From NCBI RefSeq assembly GCF_004011695.2, contig NC_082408.1:295501-359500 (forward strand): 64,000 bases of DNA, read 5' to 3'. This document shows, one piece after another, positions 60,164 to 64,000 of this stretch; the stretch's first letter is position 1; each line of letters starts with the position of its first letter. The stretch comes from Ascochyta rabiei (Eukaryota; Ascomycota; Dothideomycetes; Pleosporales; Didymellaceae). The position numbers and the translations under genes are program-made. Below the pieces are notes generated by a model. That model did not search any database and was not told the DNA's origin. It saw only the letters and a program-made list of their open reading frames with translations.

Positions 60164-61881
60164 CTATCCTCCTTTGAAGTTACTCCTCTCACTTAGACTT
60201 CAGTCGTTGTCAACTCTTTCTCAAACCACTCATTGTAATAAAGCTTCGGCGATGTTTGTATCCCGTTTTGCTGTGCTGTGCACACTGCCGTTACTTGCAC
60301 TTGAAGCAAAGAAGTGATCGGTGCCTTCGACGTTTGCCCTTTCCTGATACGGCTAAAGATTTGACGGTCTTCCCGTGTTCCATGCGGATGGTAGGCAGCA
60401 ATTTTCGACATTGTGGACGTCGCTCATGGGGTTCTAGGCTACACTTATATTGGAGATGCTGCTCAGTCAAACAGCAGCAATGCCGCGGCAGTAACTTGTG
60501 AGTTCTCCGTCATTCGTTCGAGGCAATGCCACTGTACTTATTCTTGCAGTTTCCTTAGGCACAGGCGATGTCTGGGTCGGGAATCGTAACACCACCTTGG
60601 GGACGAACGCGACTGTCCTGTAGTCTCCGCACCAGAAAATAGAATGTCATGCGGGTAAGTCCGTATACCACGTGTTTAACTTTGAATTTTCTCTTGCCAT
60701 CCAATGTGTCATTGTATCCCGTCTATAGTGAGTTGGGCCACATTCATGCTCGCAGTTGGCATTCACTGCATTGCAGAGGCTTGTTTATCGCACACGTCTG
60801 CGTGCTCACGAAGCCGCGTCGCTTGTGGGCCTGCGGGTGTTTCCGACAGCCATCGGTGGACGATAGACCGAGATCGTGGAGGAAGCACGTTTTGCGCTTC
60901 CTGATACAGGCACGTAACATTGATGGTAGAAGAGCGGCGGTGATGAAATAGGCAAGGTGGACGCGTCGCGGCTGCAGGCTCCATTTGGATTTGACGCACG
61001 GGCTTGATCTCACGATGCATTCCTTAGAGTTCTCGAGACCAAGTCTACCACATTAACATTGACTGAAGGGGTCATTATCAAGGGTATTGTTCTTACTATG
61101 CGTGGCCCTCGAAGCTAGGTCGATTACGCTGCGTTTTAGGTGCGTTCTTTTCTCAGAAGTTGCTGTTAGTCTCGCGCGTGGTTTCAGTCATTTGACGTTC
61201 TAACAAACACAACCACAAATTCCTCACCATCAATTTAAGAACATTGTGGCATCATCAAGTTTGTCGAGAGTCGAAGAGGGACCCGAATTTCACCATGCAG
61301 GTTAAAATATGCGTGCGAATGTGTTGTCAAGATGGCATTCCCATGTTAGGATGACGCCTTCCACGACGAGTCTCTGTACCCCCATAGAGTACCGCCACGA
61401 AGACTTCAGCACTAGAAACATCTCTCGTTCGAACATGCAGCAAACGGAAGAGGAGCCTAGCATTCCCGGTTCACGTCAAAATACCCTCAACTGCTTCGAC
61501 CTCGCCAAGCGTTGCCCCGAAACACACCTTAAACCCCCCCAAACCACACATGCACCATAAGTTCGAACATCAAACGCAAGCAGCGAGCATATAGCCAACA
61601 GGGAGTCAAGCACATCGGCTGTCAAGCTCAGATTAGCATAGCGAAGCCCCAATCATCCACAAGGTAAGAACTTGGCTACAGGCACGTGTTTGATTTATGC
61701 AATCGCCTCTTGACACCGTACTCACTCGCCAAGATATCAGTGTATATGCTCTCATGTTCCCACCAGTTTTGGTTGCTCGTATACTGCTGTGCAGCTGCCC
61801 CAACTCCTTTGTCTAATTATCTAATCTTCGGCCGGTCCGCTATTGTAATTCAAACTACACATCACCACATCCAACAGCACA
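60164..61881. other. Poorly resolved region, possible decayed secreted-protein gene near 60254
   Basis: An ATG at 60252-60254 starts M-F-V-S-R-F-A-V-L-C-T-L-P-L-L-A-L-E-A, a fair signal peptide, then stops at TGA after 21 residues. Further downstream (about 60550-60610) one frame reads G-T-G-D-V-W-V-G-N-R-N-T-T-L-G-T-N. These could be exons or remains of one small gene. The rest to 61881 shows only short frames. The last 100 bp is a plausible promoter for the next gene. Confidence 0.3.
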
Positions 61882-63029
61882 ATGTATAAACTCGCCGCTC
61901 TCTCTCTCCTGGCTCTGGCCTCAGCAGCGCCCTCCCCTCAAAGAAATAGAGGTGGTGGCGGTGGTGGACAAAAACAGACTGCCCAGCAAAAAGCTGCGCA
62001 GATGCCGATGGGTATCACACAAGCGCAGGACGGAAGCATGATTTTGGATGACATGGTTATGGTCAACGGGCTACCCATACGCTTCAAGATCGCTGCTCCT
62101 GCAGACCAATTTCTGCCGGCGTCTGGCGTACCTGGTGCGGCGGCGACGAGCGGCAACGGGACCATGGGCGCAAATGTGCTACTCCACGGTGATGGGGGGC
62201 AGAGCTTCTTCGACATGCCGAATCAGAATGTGCAGGCCAATACTATGGGTGTCGCATTGTTGGCTCCCGATCCAAACCTCTTCTGGGGCGGTGGCTCGGG
62301 TTTGCAACGAACAAACGGTAAGATATGTCAAGTCATACAAGGATTACTTTAGCTGACATGGAGTTAGGTGTTGCACACGCCCAGGCGGTCAACGACTGGA
62401 TCCAGAACGAGATGCCCCAGCGCGTCGCTGTCAACATGTCTGCCATGGTGTTCACTGGTGTCAGTGGTGGCAGCTTGCTCATGTCTGGTTTCTTTATCCC
62501 AGCACAAATGCAGAACTACGCTCCCAGTGCTGTAGAACTGAACTGTGGAGGCATGCCGCCGCAGGTCGCAGTCCAAAATGCTGCTGCTGTGGCCTCGACC
62601 AGGGTGCATTTCCAATCGACGCAGTCTGAGCTCCAACTTCTGCAAGGCAGCATTCCTCAGGCTGTTAGTGCTTATGAGCAGCTTGCAACTGATCAGGGCA
62701 TGACGCCGGCACAAATAAATGCCCTGCAGACGGTGGACAACACACCACAAGGCGGGCACTGCGCCTTTGATGGCCAGGGCTTCGTATCGGGGGTGCAGAC
62801 CATGCTGACAAGTTACTCCAACGTTGTCCAGGGTGGGAACGGTGTTGTGACGGGTATTGGTGCGCCGAGTACCGGGAAGGTTACAACCGGGGTTGTTGGA
62901 AACGAAAAGCTGCAGTTTACGGGCGGGCGCAAGCGCGAGAGCGAGTCGATGGTGGTGGCGAGGTGGGCGCAGGATGTTGTTGTCGAAGAGGATGTAGCGT
63001 TGCTGTCGTGCGATCGTACTTCGTGCTAG
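61882..63029 (+). CDS. Secreted alpha/beta-hydrolase-like protein
   Basis: There are two exons, 61882-62317 and 62368-63029. The 50-nt intron (GTAAGA, CTGAC, TTAG; phase 1) joins Q-R-T-N-G-V-A-H-A-Q-A-V, giving 365 residues. A signal peptide (M-Y-K-L-A-A-L-S-L-L-A-L-A-S-A-A-P) is followed by a Gly-rich stretch, then N-V-L-L-H-G-D-G-G-Q-S-F (oxyanion-type H-G-D-G-G) and F-T-G-V-S-G-G-S-L-L-M-S-G (G-x-S-x-G elbow). H-C-A-F-D-G-Q near the end may hold the catalytic His. Activity is probably esterase-like, but the substrate is unknown. The last 30 residues (E-S-M-V-V-A-R-W-A-Q) look less conserved. Confidence 0.75.
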
Positions 63030-63334
63030 GGGGCCGGGCAACCTACCAAGTCAATGTCAGCATGCTCGAGTCTATATATATATTACTGTCTCAACGCATG
63101 CCCTCCCTGCTCGTCACTTTTGCTGTCGCATTCGGGCTGTCACTGTCGGTCGGTTCACGTGGAGCGCGGGGCGGGTGGTGGTGGTGGTGTGTTCATCGTA
63201 TTCTTCATTTGACTGGTATTGTGAAGGCCGTCCATTGCTGGCTGTTGCAATGTCTACTTCCAATCCTTCCACCCGTAAATGCATTTTCGCCGTTCCCGTA
63301 GACCCGTAAATGTTGGAGAGCAGAAAAAAACACT
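63030..63334. other. Convergent intergenic region
   Basis: It lies between the hydrolase-like gene (plus) and the uL14 gene (minus) and contains only 3' untranslated sequence as far as I can see. A tatatatata run lies at about 63073-63082 and a Trp-coding tgg run at 63174-63190. Confidence 0.4.
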
Positions 63335-63965
63335 TTACATGACGACACCGGAGTTGGACGCGATACGCTGGATTCCGTTAGCCACAGTCTCGTCCGTTTC
63401 TGACTGGCACAACATACCGGCCACAGCTCAGCAGCCTCCTTGGCAACGGGGCCGGTGATGGCGGAGCCCTTCATCTCACCCTTGGGGTTAACGATGACAC
63501 CGGCGTTGTCCTCGAAGTAGAGGAAGACACCATCACCTCGCCTCCAGGGCTTGCTCTGGCGGACAATGACAGCGGGCATGACCTTCTTCCTGAGCTCAGG
63601 CTTTCCCTTCTTGACGGTGGCCATGACCATGTCGCCGGCACCACCAGCGGGCAGGCGGTTGAGACGCGCACCAATGCCCTTGACGGAGATGATGTACAGG
63701 TTGCGGGCGCCCGAGTTGTCGCAGCAGTTCATGACGGCGCCGCTGTGTTCCCATTAGCCTGCATTCCATGTGTATTTACTGCAAGCGGTGTTCGTTCTTC
63801 GCGAGGGACTGTGATAGCGATTGCGGGCGGGTTGGACGTACACAGGAAGACCGAGGGTCATCCTCAGCTTGTTACCGGAGGAACCACGACTGCGACCGTT
63901 AGCCTGTGTCTGCCATGTCTGCTGCTGGCGCTGTCCGCGCAAACGTACCCGCGCTTGGATGCCAT
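63335..63965 (-). CDS. RPL23: 60S ribosomal protein uL14 (L23/L17a)
   Basis: Four exons are predicted: 63965-63949, 63889-63842, 63742-63418 and 63367-63335. Introns are 59, 99 and 50 nt with good GT..AG sites (first branch GCTAAC). The spliced protein has 140 residues, the normal length. It reads [15 protein letters not shown], then [50 protein letters not shown] and [14 protein letters not shown]. uL14 sits at the subunit interface of the large subunit. The early intron after codon 6 is typical of fungal ribosomal protein genes. RPL23 follows the yeast name for the family. Confidence 0.96.
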
Positions 63966-64000
63966 TGTGACTGTGTGTGGTGGTTAGTTGGAGGGCGAGA
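63966..64000 (-). promoter_or_regulatory. 5' leader of the uL14 gene
   Basis: These 35 bases precede the start codon. On the minus strand the leader reads accaccacacacagtcaca before ATG, an A/C-rich context favourable for initiation. The promoter lies outside the window. Confidence 0.4.

Noticed and set aside
63205..63732. 175-residue uL14 variant with an extended C-terminus
   Set aside because: The extension is read-through of a 50-nt intron; splicing restores the conserved [10 protein letters not shown] end.
1..64000. tRNA, rRNA or CRISPR-like arrays
   Set aside because: No A/B-box pair, rRNA motif or regularly spaced repeat array was seen on either strand.

Overview
The window looks like a filamentous ascomycete chromosome segment, probably Dothideomycetes. 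Evidence: introns of about 50-60 nt with CTRAY branch sites, fungal gene families (CALB-like lipase, CDH-type flavoenzyme, NCS1 and PTR2 transporters, fungal uL14), and repeats whose damage fits RIP (CpA to TpA): stop codons in retroelements are TAG/TAA at Gln or Trp positions, and transposase catalytic Asp codons have become Asn. The taxon is an inference from gene content; no search was possible.

Layout. (1) 1-4.36 kb: a RIP-damaged Ty1/copia retrotransposon whose 3' LTR interrupts a minus-strand RNase III-domain gene (4.36-4.90 kb). (2) 5.6-16.2 kb: host genes: a glycine-zipper protein, a protein with two cNMP-binding domains, an F-box and LRRs, exosome subunit RRP41/SKI6, and an ERCC6L2-like SNF2 ATPase. 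(3) 16.36-47.68 kb: an island of transposable elements. It holds five full-length 1.83-1.86 kb Fot/pogo-like (Tc1-mariner) elements, two related MITEs, fragments of more, a 979-bp TIR element, a repeat family of about 150 bp, an apparently undamaged GC-rich Helitron with a second spliced gene beside it, a degenerate DUF3723 gene (a family typical of Starship cargo) with unrecognised damaged neighbours, a decayed small secreted-protein gene, and one intact secreted lipase. (4) 47.7-64 kb: host genes again: NCS1 purine/cytosine permease, a coiled-coil Cys-rich protein, a coiled-coil hypothetical, a broken CDH-type GMC oxidoreductase, a PTR2 peptide transporter, a poorly resolved stretch (57.4-61.9 kb), a secreted hydrolase-like protein and ribosomal protein uL14.

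The most unusual signal is in the Fot-like elements. Their terminal inverted repeats share one design: outer ACGTA, then a tandem doublet of a unit of about 17 bp, then a conserved inner block. The 5-6 bp core of the doublet differs between families (TTGGCC, CGGATC, CCGCTC, CGGCCA, TGGAAC). It is the same in both units and at both ends of an element, even when the bodies are clearly homologous. This looks like a modular, switching transposase-recognition code.
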